Origin: Cupriavidus pauculus
GTDB taxonomy: Bacteria > Pseudomonadota > Gammaproteobacteria > Burkholderiales > Burkholderiaceae
NCBI RefSeq assembly: GCF_003854935.1
Contig: NZ_CP033969.1
Span: forward strand, 2,294,001-2,358,000
Reading direction: 5' to 3'
Length of the DNA: 64,000 nt
Both the position numbers and the translations under genes were made by a program. Positions within the stretch are counted from its first letter, which is position 1. The number at the start of each line of letters is the position of its first letter. Below are positions 54,343 to 63,896 of this stretch, one piece after another. The notes under the pieces were generated by a model. The model was not told the origin of the DNA. It ran no database searches and saw nothing but the letters and a program-made list of their open reading frames with translations.

Positions 54343-54419
54343 TGCCTCGTTCTGGTGCGGGTAGGCGGCGAAGGCACCGATACGGTGCGGTAGCTTGAAT
54401 CATGCACCATATTGGTGTT
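54343..54419 (+). promoter_or_regulatory. Three evenly spaced NtrC-type enhancer sites upstream of glnA
   Basis: NtrC binds TGCACC-N5-GGTGCA. Three copies are seen: TGCCTC-GTTCT-GGTGCG (54343-54359, 9/12), GGCACC-GATAC-GGTGCG (54373-54389, 10/12) and TGCACC-ATATT-GGTGTT (54403-54419, 10/12). Their centres are 54351, 54381 and 54411, exactly 30 bases apart, so all face the same side of the helix. They lie about 170-240 bases before the sigma-54 promoter, a normal enhancer distance. Confidence 0.75.
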
Positions 54420-54480
54420 TCATGGATGGCGGACAGGCCCTCTGGCCGCGCCAGCGCGTGGCCGGATCGTGCGGCGGACA

Positions 54481-54496
54481 GGATTGCATGCAATCC
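54481..54496. promoter_or_regulatory. Perfect 16-base palindrome in the glnA control region
   Basis: GGATTGCATGCAATCC is its own reverse complement. It lies between the NtrC-type sites and the -24/-12 promoter. It could be an operator for a dimeric regulator; which one is not known. Confidence 0.45.
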
Positions 54497-54582
54497 GGAA
54501 TCGCCTCCACGGTGCCGACTTGGCCGCAGATGCACGTTTTTCGGGAAGTCTGTGCGATTGGCGGCCCCGTCGGGACGGGCGT

Positions 54583-54597
54583 TGGCATGCTTTCTGC
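54583..54597 (+). promoter_or_regulatory. Sigma-54 (-24/-12) promoter of glnA
   Basis: TGGCAT-GCTTT-CTGC fits the sigma-54 consensus TGGCAC-N5-TTGC with the invariant GG (54584-54585) and GC (54596-54597) at correct spacing. The start point would be near 54609, about 90 bases before the glnA ATG. With the NtrC-type sites upstream it explains nitrogen control of glnA. The 508-base gap 54191-54698 thus holds the full glnA control region. Confidence 0.75.
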
Positions 54598-54698
54598 TAA
54601 CATCCCTCGTCCCTTTTGGGGCGGCCAGATCGGCAGGTCCGGAGGTCGCACCAACAATGGCTTTCTCAGACACAGCCTCGAATTTCCAGGAGATAGGC

Positions 54699-56114
54699 AT
54701 GGCGCAGAGCGTTGCAGATGTGATGAAGCTCGTGAAGGAAAACGACGTCAAGTTCGTCGACTTCCGCTTCACGGATACCAAGGGCAAGGAACAGCACGTC
54801 TCGGTTCCGACGTCGCACTTCGACGAAGACAAGTTCGAAAGCGGCCACGCCTTTGACGGTTCGTCCATCGCCGGCTGGAAGGGTATCGAAGCGTCGGACA
54901 TGCTGCTGATGCCGGATTCGGGTACCGCCTACATCGACCCGTTCTATGAAGAACCGACCCTGGTCCTGACCTGCGACGTGATCGAACCGTCGGACGGCAA
55001 GGGCTACGACCGCGACCCGCGCTCGATCGCCAAGCGCGCCGAGGCCTACCTGAAGAGCACCGGCCTGGGCGACACCGCCTTCTTCGGTCCGGAACCCGAG
55101 TTCTTCATCTTCGACGGCGTGACCTGGAACATCGACATGCAGGGCTGCTCGGTGAAGATCCAGTCGGAAGAAGCACCGTGGTCGTCGGCCAAGGAATTCG
55201 AGCACGGCAACAGCGGCCACCGTCCGGGCAAGAAGGGCGGCTACTTCCCGGTCGCCCCGATCGACACGTTCCAGGACATGCGTTCGGAAATGTGCCTGAT
55301 CCTGGAATCGCTGGGCATTCCGGTTGAAGTGCACCACCACGAAGTGGCTGGCCAGGGCCAGAACGAAATCGGCACGAAGTTCAGCACGCTGGTGCAGCGC
55401 GCCGACTGGACGCAACTGCAGAAGTACGTGATCCAGAACGTCGCGCACACCTACGGCAAGACCGCCACGTTCATGCCGAAGCCGGTGGTGGGCGACAACG
55501 GTTCGGGCATGCACGTCCACCAGTCGGTGTGGAAGGACGGCCAGAACCTGTTCGCGGGCAACGGCTACGCCGGCCTGTCGGAATTCGCGCTGTACTACAT
55601 CGGCGGCATCATCAAGCACGCCCGCGCGCTGAACGCCATCACCAACCCGGGCACGAACTCGTACAAGCGCCTGGTGCCGGGCTTCGAAGCCCCGGTGAAG
55701 CTGGCCTACTCGGCCCGCAACCGCTCGGCCTCGATCCGCATCCCGTATGTGGCCAACCCGAAGGGCCGCCGCATCGAGACGCGCTTCCCGGATCCGCTGA
55801 TGAACCCGTACCTGGGCTTCTCGGCGCTGCTGATGGCCGGCCTGGACGGCGTGATGAACAAGATCCACCCGGGCGAAGCCGCCGACAAGAACCTGTACGA
55901 CCTGCCGCCCGAAGAAGACGCGAAGATCCCGACCGTCTGCTCGAGCCTGGACCAGTCGCTGGAGTACCTGGACAACGACCGCGAGTTCCTGACCCGTGGC
56001 GGCGTGTTCTCGAACTCGATGATCGACGCCTACATCGAACTCAAGATGGAAGAAGTCACGCGTTTCCGCATGACGACGCACCCGATCGAGTTCGACATAT
56101 ACTACTCGCTGTAA
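54699..56114 (+). CDS. glnA: Glutamine synthetase, type I
   Basis: This 471-residue enzyme joins ammonia and glutamate using ATP and is the main ammonium assimilation step. FDGSSIAGW, the Mg-binding GPEPEFF, the GSGMHVHQS segment and [13 protein letters not shown] are all present. Tyr400 in NLYDLPPEE corresponds to the adenylylated Tyr of GSI-beta enzymes, so it is under GlnE control. The start at 54699 follows an AGGAGATAGGC ribosome-binding site; the open frame continues upstream through the promoter and is not real. It heads the glnA / DUF4124 / ntrB / ntrC block. Confidence 0.99.
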   Translation: MAQSVADVMKLVKENDVKFVDFRFTDTKGKEQHVSVPTSHFDEDKFESGHAFDGSSIAGWKGIEASDMLLMPDSGTAYIDPFYEEPTLVLTCDVIEPSDGKGYDRDPRSIAKRAEAYLKSTGLGDTAFFGPEPEFFIFDGVTWNIDMQGCSVKIQSEEAPWSSAKEFEHGNSGHRPGKKGGYFPVAPIDTFQDMRSEMCLILESLGIPVEVHHHEVAGQGQNEIGTKFSTLVQRADWTQLQKYVIQNVAHTYGKTATFMPKPVVGDNGSGMHVHQSVWKDGQNLFAGNGYAGLSEFALYYIGGIIKHARALNAITNPGTNSYKRLVPGFEAPVKLAYSARNRSASIRIPYVANPKGRRIETRFPDPLMNPYLGFSALLMAGLDGVMNKIHPGEAADKNLYDLPPEEDAKIPTVCSSLDQSLEYLDNDREFLTRGGVFSNSMIDAYIELKMEEVTRFRMTTHPIEFDIYYSL

Positions 56115-56163
56115 AGCGAGAACGGGTTGCCAGGTTGTGACCGGGCAACAGTTGCACCAGGAA

Positions 56164-56193
56164 GGGGCGGCTTCGGCTGTCCCTTTTTGTTTT
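56164..56193 (+). terminator. Rho-independent terminator of glnA
   Basis: GGGGCGGC (56164-56171), loop TTCG, GCTGTCCC (56176-56183) form an 8-bp stem with two G-U pairs, followed by TTTTTGTTTT. It stands 50 bases after the glnA stop. Confidence 0.85.
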
Positions 56194-56217
56194 ATCGGCG
56201 ACGTTGATCGCTAGAAT
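56187..56217 (+). promoter_or_regulatory. Possible sigma-70 promoter for DUF4124-ntrB-ntrC
   Basis: TTGTTT (56187-56192), inside the U-run of the glnA terminator, and TAGAAT (56212-56217) could form a promoter with a 19-base spacer. The start point would be near 56224, fifteen bases before the ATG at 56239. This would keep ntrBC on at low level independently of glnA, as glnLp does in E. coli. Spacer is long, so confidence is modest. Confidence 0.4.
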
Positions 56218-56238
56218 GGGGCTCCTTCCCTAACCGTC

Positions 56239-56823
56239 ATGGCGACGTTCATGAAAGCGATTTCGAACAAGGGTTTCCGCATGGCCGGCAGCGTGCTGCC
56301 GCACCAGATGCGGGTGCGTTTCCCCATTCTGGTGACGATGGCTGCCATCGCGCTGGGCGCCTGGATGGCGCCGGCGGCCGCGCAGTCGTCGGACGTGTAC
56401 CTGTGCAAGGGCGCCAGCGGCGTGCCCGAGTACCGCAACGGCAATCCCGGCAACAGCAAGGACTGCAAGAAGCTGAACCTGCCGGACGTGGTGACCGTGC
56501 CGGGCGGCCGCACCAGCGGCGCGGTGACGTCGGGGACGAAGGCTGCCGCCACGTCGCCGGCCGCGTTCCCGCGCGTGGACAGCGCCACGCAGAAGAACCG
56601 CGACAGCGAGCGCCGGTCGGTGCTGGAGCAGGAGCTGCAGGCCGAGGAATCGCGCCTGGCCGGGCTGCGCGCCGAGTACAACAACGGCGAGCCCGAGCGC
56701 CAGGGTAACGAGCGCAACTATCAGAAATATCTCGATCGCACGGCACGGCTGCGCGATGACGTGGCGCGCAGCGAGGCCAACGTGGCGTCGCTGCGGCGCG
56801 AACTGTCGAACCTGAAGGACTGA
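56239..56823 (+). CDS. Exported DUF4124-domain protein with coiled-coil tail
   Basis: This 194-residue protein has an N-terminal export signal (hydrophobic stretch FPILVTMAAIALGAWMAP, likely cut after PAAAQ). It is followed by a DUF4124-like module (VYLCKGASGVPEYRNGN with two Cys), a Ser/Thr/Ala linker, and a charged helical tail from about residue 125 that should form a coiled coil. Function is unknown. The start is uncertain: several in-frame Met codons (56239, 56251, 56281, 56308) could serve, and the last one gives the most usual signal peptide. The gene sits between glnA and ntrB and ends 5 bases before ntrB, so it is co-transcribed with the nitrogen sensor. Confidence 0.8.
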   Translation: MATFMKAISNKGFRMAGSVLPHQMRVRFPILVTMAAIALGAWMAPAAAQSSDVYLCKGASGVPEYRNGNPGNSKDCKKLNLPDVVTVPGGRTSGAVTSGTKAAATSPAAFPRVDSATQKNRDSERRSVLEQELQAEESRLAGLRAEYNNGEPERQGNERNYQKYLDRTARLRDDVARSEANVASLRRELSNLKD

Positions 56824-56828
56824 AGCCC

Positions 56829-57983
56829 ATGCGTCGCCTGATTCGCGGAGTCTCCCGCAAGGTCACCGGAGCCGACCGCAAGCCGGAGGCGCCGGACCTG
56901 GACGCCGACATCCTGCCGTTGGGCGACGTGGCGTTCCATCCCGGCCTGGACGTGGTGGCCAACCCGGTGCTGCTGGTGCGCCAGCCCGGGCTGCACGTGG
57001 TCTATGCCAACCCGGCCGCCGAGGCCAGCTTTGCGATGTCGCGCAAGGCCATGGTCGAGCTGACGCTGCCCGACCTGTTCGGCGCCTCGGAAGAGCTGGA
57101 CACGATGATCGAGACCGTGATCGCCCGCCAGGTCGACGTGCGCCGGCAGGACCTGGTGCTGCGTCCGCCGCTGCAGGAGCCGATGCACGCGCACGTGGTG
57201 GTCGGCGGCATCGAGAGCCATGCCAGCACGGTGCTGGTGGAGATCCTGCTGAACGAGCAGAAGGTGCGCAGCGACCGCGAGGAGCGCATCCTGGACCTGA
57301 CGTCGGCCAACAAGGAACTGATCCGCAACCTGGCCCACGAGATCAAGAACCCGCTGGGCGGCATCCGCGGCGCGGCGCAGCTGCTGGAGTTCGAACTGCC
57401 CGAGCGGGCGCTGCGCGAGTACACGCAGGTCATCATCAAGGAGTCTGACCGGCTGCAGACGCTGGTTGACCGCCTGCTGGAGCCGCACCGGCATCCGCAC
57501 ATCGTGTCCGAGCTGAACATCCACGAGGTGCTGGAACGCGTGCGATCGGTCGTGCTGGCCGAATTCCCGAACGGGCTCGACATCGTGCGCGACTACGACG
57601 CCAGCCTGCCCGAACTGCGCGGCGACATGGAGCAACTGATCCAGGCCGTGCTGAACATCGTCCACAACGCGGCCCAGGCGCTGCACGAGCGCATTGCGCA
57701 GGGCGATGCCCAGATCGTGCTGCGCACGCGGGTGGCGCGCCAGGTCACGATTGCCAAGCGTTTGTACAAGCTGGCATTGGACTTGCATGTGATAGACAAC
57801 GGCCCGGGCATCCCCGAGGACATTCGCGAACGCATCTTCTATCCGCTGGTGTCGGGGAGGGATGGCGGTAGCGGTCTCGGTCTCACACTCGCTCAAACCT
57901 TCGTGCAGCAGCACGAGGGCTTGATCGAATGCGAGAGCCGGCCGGGCTGTACCGACTTCCGTATCCTGCTGCCGCTGCACTGA
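56829..57983 (+). CDS. glnL: Nitrogen-regulation sensor kinase/phosphatase NtrB (GlnL)
   Basis: This 384-residue soluble histidine kinase has a PAS domain (about 40-150), a HisKA domain with phospho-acceptor His170 in LAHEIKNPLGG, and an ATPase domain with N-box LNIVHNAAQAL, G1 DNGPGIPED and G2 GSGLGLTLAQ. It phosphorylates NtrC when nitrogen is low and dephosphorylates it when bound to PII. No membrane segment, as expected. The first 35 residues are more basic than in E. coli NtrB. ntrC follows after 61 bases. Confidence 0.97.
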   Translation: MRRLIRGVSRKVTGADRKPEAPDLDADILPLGDVAFHPGLDVVANPVLLVRQPGLHVVYANPAAEASFAMSRKAMVELTLPDLFGASEELDTMIETVIARQVDVRRQDLVLRPPLQEPMHAHVVVGGIESHASTVLVEILLNEQKVRSDREERILDLTSANKELIRNLAHEIKNPLGGIRGAAQLLEFELPERALREYTQVIIKESDRLQTLVDRLLEPHRHPHIVSELNIHEVLERVRSVVLAEFPNGLDIVRDYDASLPELRGDMEQLIQAVLNIVHNAAQALHERIAQGDAQIVLRTRVARQVTIAKRLYKLALDLHVIDNGPGIPEDIRERIFYPLVSGRDGGSGLGLTLAQTFVQQHEGLIECESRPGCTDFRILLPLH

Positions 57984-58044
57984 CCGTCGATCGGCGTATC
58001 GACGCTTCGGGCGGGGCGACCCAGTGGGCCACACGGGAGACCAC

Positions 58045-59640
58045 ATGACACCGAGCAGACAAGCGACGCACATGAAGCCGATCTGGATAGTCGACGACGA
58101 TCAATCAATCCGCTGGGTCCTCGAAAAGGCCCTTGCCCGTGAAAGCCTGCTCTCCCGCAGTTTTACCAACGTCCGCGACGTGCTCGCGGCGCTGGAGGAA
58201 GACGAGCCGCAGGTCCTGATTTCCGATATCCGCATGCCCGGTGGCTCGGGGCTGGACCTGCTCCAGGCCATCAAGGCCCGCCACCCGGGGCTGCCGGTCA
58301 TCGTGATGACGGCCTACTCGGACCTGGACAGCGCCGTGGCGGCGTTCCAGGGCGGCGCCTTCGAATACCTGGCCAAGCCGTTCGATGTCGACAAGGCCGT
58401 CGAGCTGATCCGCCGCGCGCTGGAAGAAAGCCTGCGCGAGGAGGAAATGGACGACCGGCTCGTCGATGCGCCCGAGATACTGGGCCAGGCGCCGGCCATG
58501 CAGGACGTATTCCGCGCCATCGGCCGGCTGTCGCAGTCGAACGTGACCGTGATGATCACCGGCGAGTCCGGCACCGGCAAGGAACTGGTGGCCCGGGCGC
58601 TGCACAAGCACAGCCCGCGCGCCAACGGGCCGTTCATCGCGCTGAACACGGCGGCCATCCCCAAGGACCTGCTGGAATCGGAACTGTTCGGCCATGAGCG
58701 CGGCGCGTTCACGGGCGCGCAGACCATGCGGCGGGGCCGCTTCGAGCAGGCCGAGGGCGGCACGCTGTTCCTGGACGAAATCGGCGACATGCCATTCGAC
58801 CTGCAGACGCGGCTGCTGCGCGTGCTGTCGGACGGCAACTTCTATCGCGTGGGCGGCCACAACCCGCTGCGCGCCAACGTGCGCGTCATCGCGGCCACCC
58901 ACCAGAACCTGGAGACGCGGGTCAAGGAAGGGCTGTTCCGCGAGGACTTGTTCCACCGCCTGAACGTGATCCGGCTGCGCCTGCCGCCGCTGCGCGAGCG
59001 GCCCGAGGACATCACGCTGCTGGCGCGCCATTTCCTGCAGAAGAGCGCCAAGGAACTGGGCGTCGAGCCCAAGCGGATGTCCGACGACGCGCTGGCCTAC
59101 GTCAGTACGCTGCCGTTCCCGGGCAACGTGCGGCAGCTGGAAAACCTGTGCAACTGGCTGACCGTGATGGCGCCCGCGCAGACCATCGAGGTCAAGGACT
59201 TGCCGCGCGAGATGATCGACGCCGGCCATGGCGAGCACGACGGCCTGGCCGCATCGCGCCCGCTGGCGGCCGATCCGCGCCCGTCCGGCGAATACGACGC
59301 GGTGGAAACGTCCGACTACAGCATGGGCATGCCCGGCGCCGACGGCGACACGATGGTCGCCACCCGGCCGCCGGTGCTGGGCGCCCCGCAGGCGCTGGCC
59401 CCGGCCTATGCCGCCGCCGCCGTCACGCAGAGCTGGGAGAGCCTGCTGGCTGGCGAAGCCAAGACAATGCTTGAGGCCGGCCAGCCCGAAGTGATGGACC
59501 TGCTGACGCGCCGTTTCGAAAAGGCCGTGCTGGAGGCCGCGCTCGGCGTCACCCGTGGCCGTCGCGTGGAGGCCGCCACGCGGCTGGGAATTGGCCGGAA
59601 TACGATTACCCGGAAGCTGCAGGAACTGGGATTCGACTGA
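58045..59640 (+). CDS. glnG: Nitrogen-regulation response regulator NtrC (GlnG)
   Basis: This 531-residue sigma-54 activator has a receiver domain with phospho-Asp61 (ISDIRMPGGSG), an AAA+ domain with Walker A GESGTGKE, the sigma-54 contact loop GAFTGA and LFLDEIGDMP, and a Fis-type helix-turn-helix at the C-terminus (RRVEAATRLGIGRNTITRKL). Between the AAA+ and DNA-binding parts lies a linker of about 100 residues rich in Ala, Gly and acidic residues, longer than in E. coli NtrC (469). I chose the ATG at 58045 for its GGGAGA ribosome-binding site; the family-like start MKPIWIVDDD at 58072 lacks one. It should act at the sites before glnA. Confidence 0.96.
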   Translation: MTPSRQATHMKPIWIVDDDQSIRWVLEKALARESLLSRSFTNVRDVLAALEEDEPQVLISDIRMPGGSGLDLLQAIKARHPGLPVIVMTAYSDLDSAVAAFQGGAFEYLAKPFDVDKAVELIRRALEESLREEEMDDRLVDAPEILGQAPAMQDVFRAIGRLSQSNVTVMITGESGTGKELVARALHKHSPRANGPFIALNTAAIPKDLLESELFGHERGAFTGAQTMRRGRFEQAEGGTLFLDEIGDMPFDLQTRLLRVLSDGNFYRVGGHNPLRANVRVIAATHQNLETRVKEGLFREDLFHRLNVIRLRLPPLRERPEDITLLARHFLQKSAKELGVEPKRMSDDALAYVSTLPFPGNVRQLENLCNWLTVMAPAQTIEVKDLPREMIDAGHGEHDGLAASRPLAADPRPSGEYDAVETSDYSMGMPGADGDTMVATRPPVLGAPQALAPAYAAAAVTQSWESLLAGEAKTMLEAGQPEVMDLLTRRFEKAVLEAALGVTRGRRVEAATRLGIGRNTITRKLQELGFD

Positions 59641-59671
59641 AGTCCGGCGACGCCGAGCAGAAAGGAGAAAG

Positions 59672-59698
59672 GGAAGGGAGGCTGCGGCCTCCCTTTTC
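59672..59698. terminator. Bidirectional terminator between ntrC and the HAD gene
   Basis: AAGGGAGGC (59674-59682), loop TGCG, GCCTCCCTT (59687-59695) form a perfect 9-bp stem that G-U pairs can extend, with TTTT on the plus side and an A-rich stretch on the other. It serves ntrC (plus) and the converging HAD gene (minus). Confidence 0.75.
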
Positions 59699-59708
59699 CA
59701 TTGCGGCG

Positions 59709-60524
59709 TCAGGCGCCCTGGCGCAGTTGCAGCACGCGGTCGGCCATCTCGGTGAACCCCTCGCCGCCGGCCGCTTCGGTGATGAACGCCGGCTTGACTG
59801 GCAGTTTGTTCAGGATGTCGCGCACGTTGGCAACGCCGACCGACAGCGGGAAATGGCCGAACATCGCCACGTCGTTGGCCGAATCGCCAATGAACAGCCA
59901 TTCGTCGCGCGCGGCGTCCAGGTCGTCGCCTAGCAATTCGGCCACGCAGAGCCGGCTCATCGACAGCTTGTCGTGCCGGCCAAACCAGCCGTTGACGTGG
60001 ATCGAGCTGACCGTGGCCGTCATGCCGGCGTTGCGCATGATGGCGACGATGCGGTCCACGGCCGGCTGGGGCAGCGGCGCGACGTCCTCGGCATGGTCGA
60101 TGGCCAGGTCGGCGGCGTGCCATGCCTGGTCCGATGCCAGCGCGCAGCCGGGCACCTCGCGCAGGATCTGCTGGCCCAGCGCGTGGATGCGGAACAGGTT
60201 GGACTCGCGCGTGGCGGCATCGTCCAGGAAGCGGGTGACCAGCTTGTTATCGACCAGATGCGAGTAGAACGCGCCGTTTTCGCCGATGATGGCGTCCACT
60301 GGCCACAGCCGAGTCAGAATCTCGGCCCAGGCGATGCAGCGGCCCGTCACCGGAATCACATGCAGGCCGGCGCGCTTGAGCCGGTCCATCGCCACGTAGG
60401 TGGACGCGGGCAGCCGGCCGTCGGTGGTCAGCGTGCCATCGATGTCGGTCAGGATGCCGCGCACGCGGCGCAGCGCGGCGTCGGGCAGCGCGGAGAAGGG
60501 CGTCGGGGGAGTCGGTACGGTCAT
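59709..60524 (-). CDS. HAD-IIB family phosphatase
   Basis: This 271-residue hydrolase has HAD motif I DIDGTLTTDG, motif II TGR (PVTGRC), and motif III/IV GDSANDVAMF, with a cap insert of the IIB type between. It should remove phosphate from a small sugar phosphate or similar compound; substrate unknown. The motif set resembles Cof-type and mannosyl-3-phosphoglycerate phosphatases. The start MTVPTPP at 60524 places motif I at residue 25, with a Pro-rich lead. It is divergent from ugpB with 205 bases between them. Confidence 0.88.
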   Translation of the reverse strand: MTVPTPPTPFSALPDAALRRVRGILTDIDGTLTTDGRLPASTYVAMDRLKRAGLHVIPVTGRCIAWAEILTRLWPVDAIIGENGAFYSHLVDNKLVTRFLDDAATRESNLFRIHALGQQILREVPGCALASDQAWHAADLAIDHAEDVAPLPQPAVDRIVAIMRNAGMTATVSSIHVNGWFGRHDKLSMSRLCVAELLGDDLDAARDEWLFIGDSANDVAMFGHFPLSVGVANVRDILNKLPVKPAFITEAAGGEGFTEMADRVLQLRQGA

Positions 60525-60729
60525 GGCCGGGCATTGTAGCCCCGCGGGCCGGCGCCGGACCGCCGCAAATTGCCGGTCGTCAATATGCTGCAACAACCGC
60601 TTGGCAAGGGCGGGTTTGCCCGCTGTTCGATGACAGCGGAGCGGCGTAACATGCCTGTCACAAAAAATGCATACAGTCGGTCGCTTTTTCAAAAAAATTG
60701 GTCGACCGATCCAGCCTCAGGAGAAACAC
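60525..60729. promoter_or_regulatory. Divergent region between the HAD gene and ugpB
   Basis: The ugpB gene has a good AGGAGA ribosome-binding site. CTGTCACAAAAAATGCATAC at 60655-60674 has one good half (CTGTCA) of a Pho box (CTGTCAT-N4-CTGTCAT) but a poor second half. GGTCGACC near 60700 is an 8-base palindrome that pairs loosely with CGGTCG 20 bases upstream. No firm promoter was placed. Confidence 0.3.
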
Positions 60730-62040
60730 ATGTCCTTTCCGCGTTTTGCGATGAAGTTCGCCGCCGTGGCCAGCCTGGCCCTGGCCGGCACGGCCCATGC
60801 AGCCGTCGAGATCCAGTGGTGGCACGCCATGCAGGGCGCGCTGAACGACAAGGTCAACGAGATCGCCAACAAGTTCAACGCCAGCCAGTCCGAGTACAAG
60901 ATCGTGCCGGTCAACAAGGGCAACTACGACGAGACGATGGCGGCCGGCATTGCGGCGTTCCGTGCCGGCGGCGCCCCGGCCATCCTGCAGGTGTTCGAGG
61001 TTGGCACGGCCACGATGATGAGCGCCAAGGGCGCCATCAAGCCCGTGTCCGCGGTCATGAAGGACGCCGGCGAGAAGTTCGACCAGAAGGCGTACATCCC
61101 GGCCGTGGCTGGCTACTACACGTCGTCCAAGGGCGAGATGCTGTCGTTCCCGTTCAACAGCTCGACGACAGTGTTCTATTACAACAAGGACGCCTTCAAG
61201 AAGGCCGGCCTGAACGACGCCCCGAAGACCTGGCCCGAGGTTATGCAGTACTCGGCCAAGCTCAAGGCGGCCGGCGTGAACTGCGCGTACACCACCGACT
61301 GGCAGAGCTGGGTGCACCTGGAAAGCTTCTCGGCCTGGCACAACACGCTGTTCGCGAGCAAGAACAACGGCTTTGGCGGCACCGACGCGCGCCTGGTCTT
61401 CAACAGCCCGCTGCACGTGAAGCACGTGACGAACCTGCAGGACATGGTCAAGAAGGGCTACTTCAGCTATGGCGGCCGCAAGGCCGAGTCGCAGGCCAAG
61501 TTCTACAACGGCGAGTGCGCGATGTTCACGGGCTCGTCGGCGTCGCTGGCGAATATTCGCAAGAACGCCAAATTCCAGTTCGGCGTGTCGCAGCTTCCGT
61601 ACTACCCGGACGTGCAGGGCGCCCCGCAGAACACGATCATCGGCGGCGCGTCGCTGTGGGTGATGGGCGGCAAGAAGGCTGAGGAATACAAGGGCGTGGC
61701 CAAGTTCTTCACGTTCCTGTCGCAGCCGGAAATCCAGTCTGACTGGCACCAGGCCACCGGCTACCTGCCGGTGACCACGGCCGCCTACGAGCTGACCAAG
61801 AAGTCCGGCTACTACGACAAGAACCCCGGCGCTGACGTGTCGGTCCAGCAGATGGTCGTGAAGACCACCGAGAAGTCGCGCGGCGTGCGCCTGGGCAACC
61901 TGGTTCAGATCCGTACCATCGTCGACGAGGAACTGGAAGCGGTGTGGGCCGGCAAGAAGGAGCCCAAGGCGGCGCTGGACGCCGCCGTGGCCCGCGGCAA
62001 CGAACAGCTCGAGCGCTTCCAGAAGACCGCGCGCGAGTAA
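60730..62040 (+). CDS. ugpB: sn-glycerol-3-phosphate ABC transporter, periplasmic binding protein UgpB
   Basis: This 436-residue binding protein has a short signal peptide (cut likely after GTAHA) and the UgpB-type mature start [11 protein letters not shown]. The conserved [17 protein letters not shown] and [10 protein letters not shown] segments match the family. It captures glycerol-3-phosphate, and in E. coli also glycerophosphodiesters, and hands it to UgpAE. The start MSFPRF has an AGGAGA ribosome-binding site; the upstream Met at 60667 would spoil the signal peptide. First gene of the ugpBAEC operon. Confidence 0.97.
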   Translation: MSFPRFAMKFAAVASLALAGTAHAAVEIQWWHAMQGALNDKVNEIANKFNASQSEYKIVPVNKGNYDETMAAGIAAFRAGGAPAILQVFEVGTATMMSAKGAIKPVSAVMKDAGEKFDQKAYIPAVAGYYTSSKGEMLSFPFNSSTTVFYYNKDAFKKAGLNDAPKTWPEVMQYSAKLKAAGVNCAYTTDWQSWVHLESFSAWHNTLFASKNNGFGGTDARLVFNSPLHVKHVTNLQDMVKKGYFSYGGRKAESQAKFYNGECAMFTGSSASLANIRKNAKFQFGVSQLPYYPDVQGAPQNTIIGGASLWVMGGKKAEEYKGVAKFFTFLSQPEIQSDWHQATGYLPVTTAAYELTKKSGYYDKNPGADVSVQQMVVKTTEKSRGVRLGNLVQIRTIVDEELEAVWAGKKEPKAALDAAVARGNEQLERFQKTARE

Positions 62041-62142
62041 CGCCCCGCGCCGCACCCGGCGGCGCCAGGTCTCCAGCGGGCGGCGGCCACCACCGTCGCC
62101 CGTTTGCATTGTGTTTCTCGGTGTCGAATCGGAATCCAAACG

Positions 62143-63024
62143 ATGGAAAAACGCGTCGTCTTCCGGTCGCCGTGGCTGCCGTACCTGCTGGTGTTGCCGC
62201 AGATCGTCATCACGCTGATCTTCTTTTTCCTGCCCGCCGGGCAGGCGCTGTGGCAGTCGATGCTGCAGCAGGATGCCTTCGGCATCAACCTTGATTTCGT
62301 CGGGCTCGACAACTTCGTCGCGCTCTGGAAGGACCCCCAGTACGTCGAGGCATTCCAGGTAACGGCCGTGTTCGCGATCGGCGTGACCGTGGTGGGCCTG
62401 TCGGTGGCGCTGCTGCTGGCCTACTTTGCCGACCGCGTGGTGCGCGCCGCCACGGGCTACAAGACGCTGCTGATCTGGCCGTACGCCGTGGCGCCGGCCG
62501 TGGCGGGCGTGCTCTGGATGTTCATGTTCAACCCGACGCTGGGCGTGGTGTCGTACGCGCTGCGCCAGATGGGCGTGGACTGGAACTTCCTGCTCAATGG
62601 CAACCAGGCGCTGCTGCTGGTGGTGCTGGCGGCGGCGTGGAAGCAGATCAGCTACAACTTCCTGTTCTTCCTGGCCGGGCTGCAGAGCATTCCGAAATCG
62701 CTGATCGAGGCGGCCGCCATCGACGGCGCCGGGCCCTGGAAGCGGTTTTGGTCCATCGTATTTCCTTTACTTTCGCCGACCACGTTCTTCCTGCTCGTGA
62801 TCAACGTGGTCTATGCGTTCTTCGACACCTTCGCGATCATCGACGCCGTGACGCACGGCGGCCCGTTCAACTCGACCAACACGCTCGTCTACAAGGTGTT
62901 CCACGACGGCTTCCGCGGCATGGACATCGGCGGGTCGGCGGCGCAGTCGGTGGTGCTGATGGTGATCGTGATCGCGCTGACCGTGGTGCAGTTCCGCTAC
63001 GTGGAACGCAAGGTCCAGTACTGA
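62143..63024 (+). CDS. ugpA: sn-glycerol-3-phosphate ABC transporter permease UgpA
   Basis: This 293-residue inner-membrane permease has six hydrophobic segments and the EAA loop [14 protein letters not shown] that docks the ATPase. The N-terminus [17 protein letters not shown] matches UgpA. It follows ugpB after 102 bases, with only a weak GGAA ribosome-binding site. It forms the channel with UgpE. Confidence 0.97.
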   Translation: MEKRVVFRSPWLPYLLVLPQIVITLIFFFLPAGQALWQSMLQQDAFGINLDFVGLDNFVALWKDPQYVEAFQVTAVFAIGVTVVGLSVALLLAYFADRVVRAATGYKTLLIWPYAVAPAVAGVLWMFMFNPTLGVVSYALRQMGVDWNFLLNGNQALLLVVLAAAWKQISYNFLFFLAGLQSIPKSLIEAAAIDGAGPWKRFWSIVFPLLSPTTFFLLVINVVYAFFDTFAIIDAVTHGGPFNSTNTLVYKVFHDGFRGMDIGGSAAQSVVLMVIVIALTVVQFRYVERKVQY

Positions 63025-63038
63025 CAGGAGAAACGAGA

Positions 63039-63887
63039 ATGGTAGAACGTCGTCCTGTACTGGACTTCATCACCCACGTGGTGCTGATACTGGGCATCAT
63101 CGTGGTGGCTTTCCCGGTGTACCTGACCTTCGTGGCGTCCACGCTGACCGCCGAGCAGGTGCTGGATGCGCCGATGACGCTGCTGCCGGGCAGCCATCTG
63201 ATCGAGAACTATCGCACCGTGCTGTTCCAGGGCGTGGGCGAGGCCGCGTCGCCGGTGTCGACGATGATGAAGAACAGCCTGATCATGGCGCTGGGCATCG
63301 CGCTGGGGAAGATCGCCATTTCGATCATCTCGGCTTTCGCCATCGTCTATTTCCGATTTCCGCTGCGGAAAACGTTCTTCTGGATGATCTTCATCACGCT
63401 GATGCTGCCGGTGGAGGTGCGGATCCTGCCGACGTACAAGGTGGTGTCCGACCTGGGCCTGCTGGACAGCTACTTCGGCCTGACGATCCCGATCATCGCG
63501 TCGGCCACGGCCACGTTCCTGTTCCGGCAGTTCTTCCTGACCATCCCGGACGAACTGGCCGAGGCGGCGCGCATTGACGGCGCCGGCCCGTTGCGCTTTT
63601 TCTGGGACGTGGTGCTGCCGCTGTCACGCACCAGCATCGCGGCGCTGTTCGTGATCCAGTTCATCTATGGCTGGAACCAGTACCTGTGGCCGCTGCTGAT
63701 CACCACGCAGAAGTCGATGACGCCCGTGGTGGTGGGCGTGACGCAGATGATCTCCCGTTCCGGCGACGCCGCCACCGACTGGAACCTCGTGATGGCCACG
63801 GTGATGCTGGCGATGATTCCGCCGGCCGTGGTCGTGGTGCTGATGCAACGCTGGTTCGTCAAGGGCCTCGTGGAAACGGAAAAATAA
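63039..63887 (+). CDS. ugpE: sn-glycerol-3-phosphate ABC transporter permease UgpE
   Basis: This 282-residue permease has six hydrophobic segments and the ATPase-docking loop [14 protein letters not shown]. The start [10 protein letters not shown] matches UgpE and has an AGGAGAAACGAG ribosome-binding site 14 bases after the ugpA stop. It is the second membrane subunit of the importer. Length equals the family norm (281). Confidence 0.97.
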   Translation: MVERRPVLDFITHVVLILGIIVVAFPVYLTFVASTLTAEQVLDAPMTLLPGSHLIENYRTVLFQGVGEAASPVSTMMKNSLIMALGIALGKIAISIISAFAIVYFRFPLRKTFFWMIFITLMLPVEVRILPTYKVVSDLGLLDSYFGLTIPIIASATATFLFRQFFLTIPDELAEAARIDGAGPLRFFWDVVLPLSRTSIAALFVIQFIYGWNQYLWPLLITTQKSMTPVVVGVTQMISRSGDAATDWNLVMATVMLAMIPPAVVVVLMQRWFVKGLVETEK

Positions 63888-63896
63888 GGGCAAGGC

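Noticed and set aside
60655-60674. Pho box upstream of ugpB
   Set aside because: Only one half-site (CTGTCA) matches. It was mentioned in the intergenic entry but not claimed as a site.
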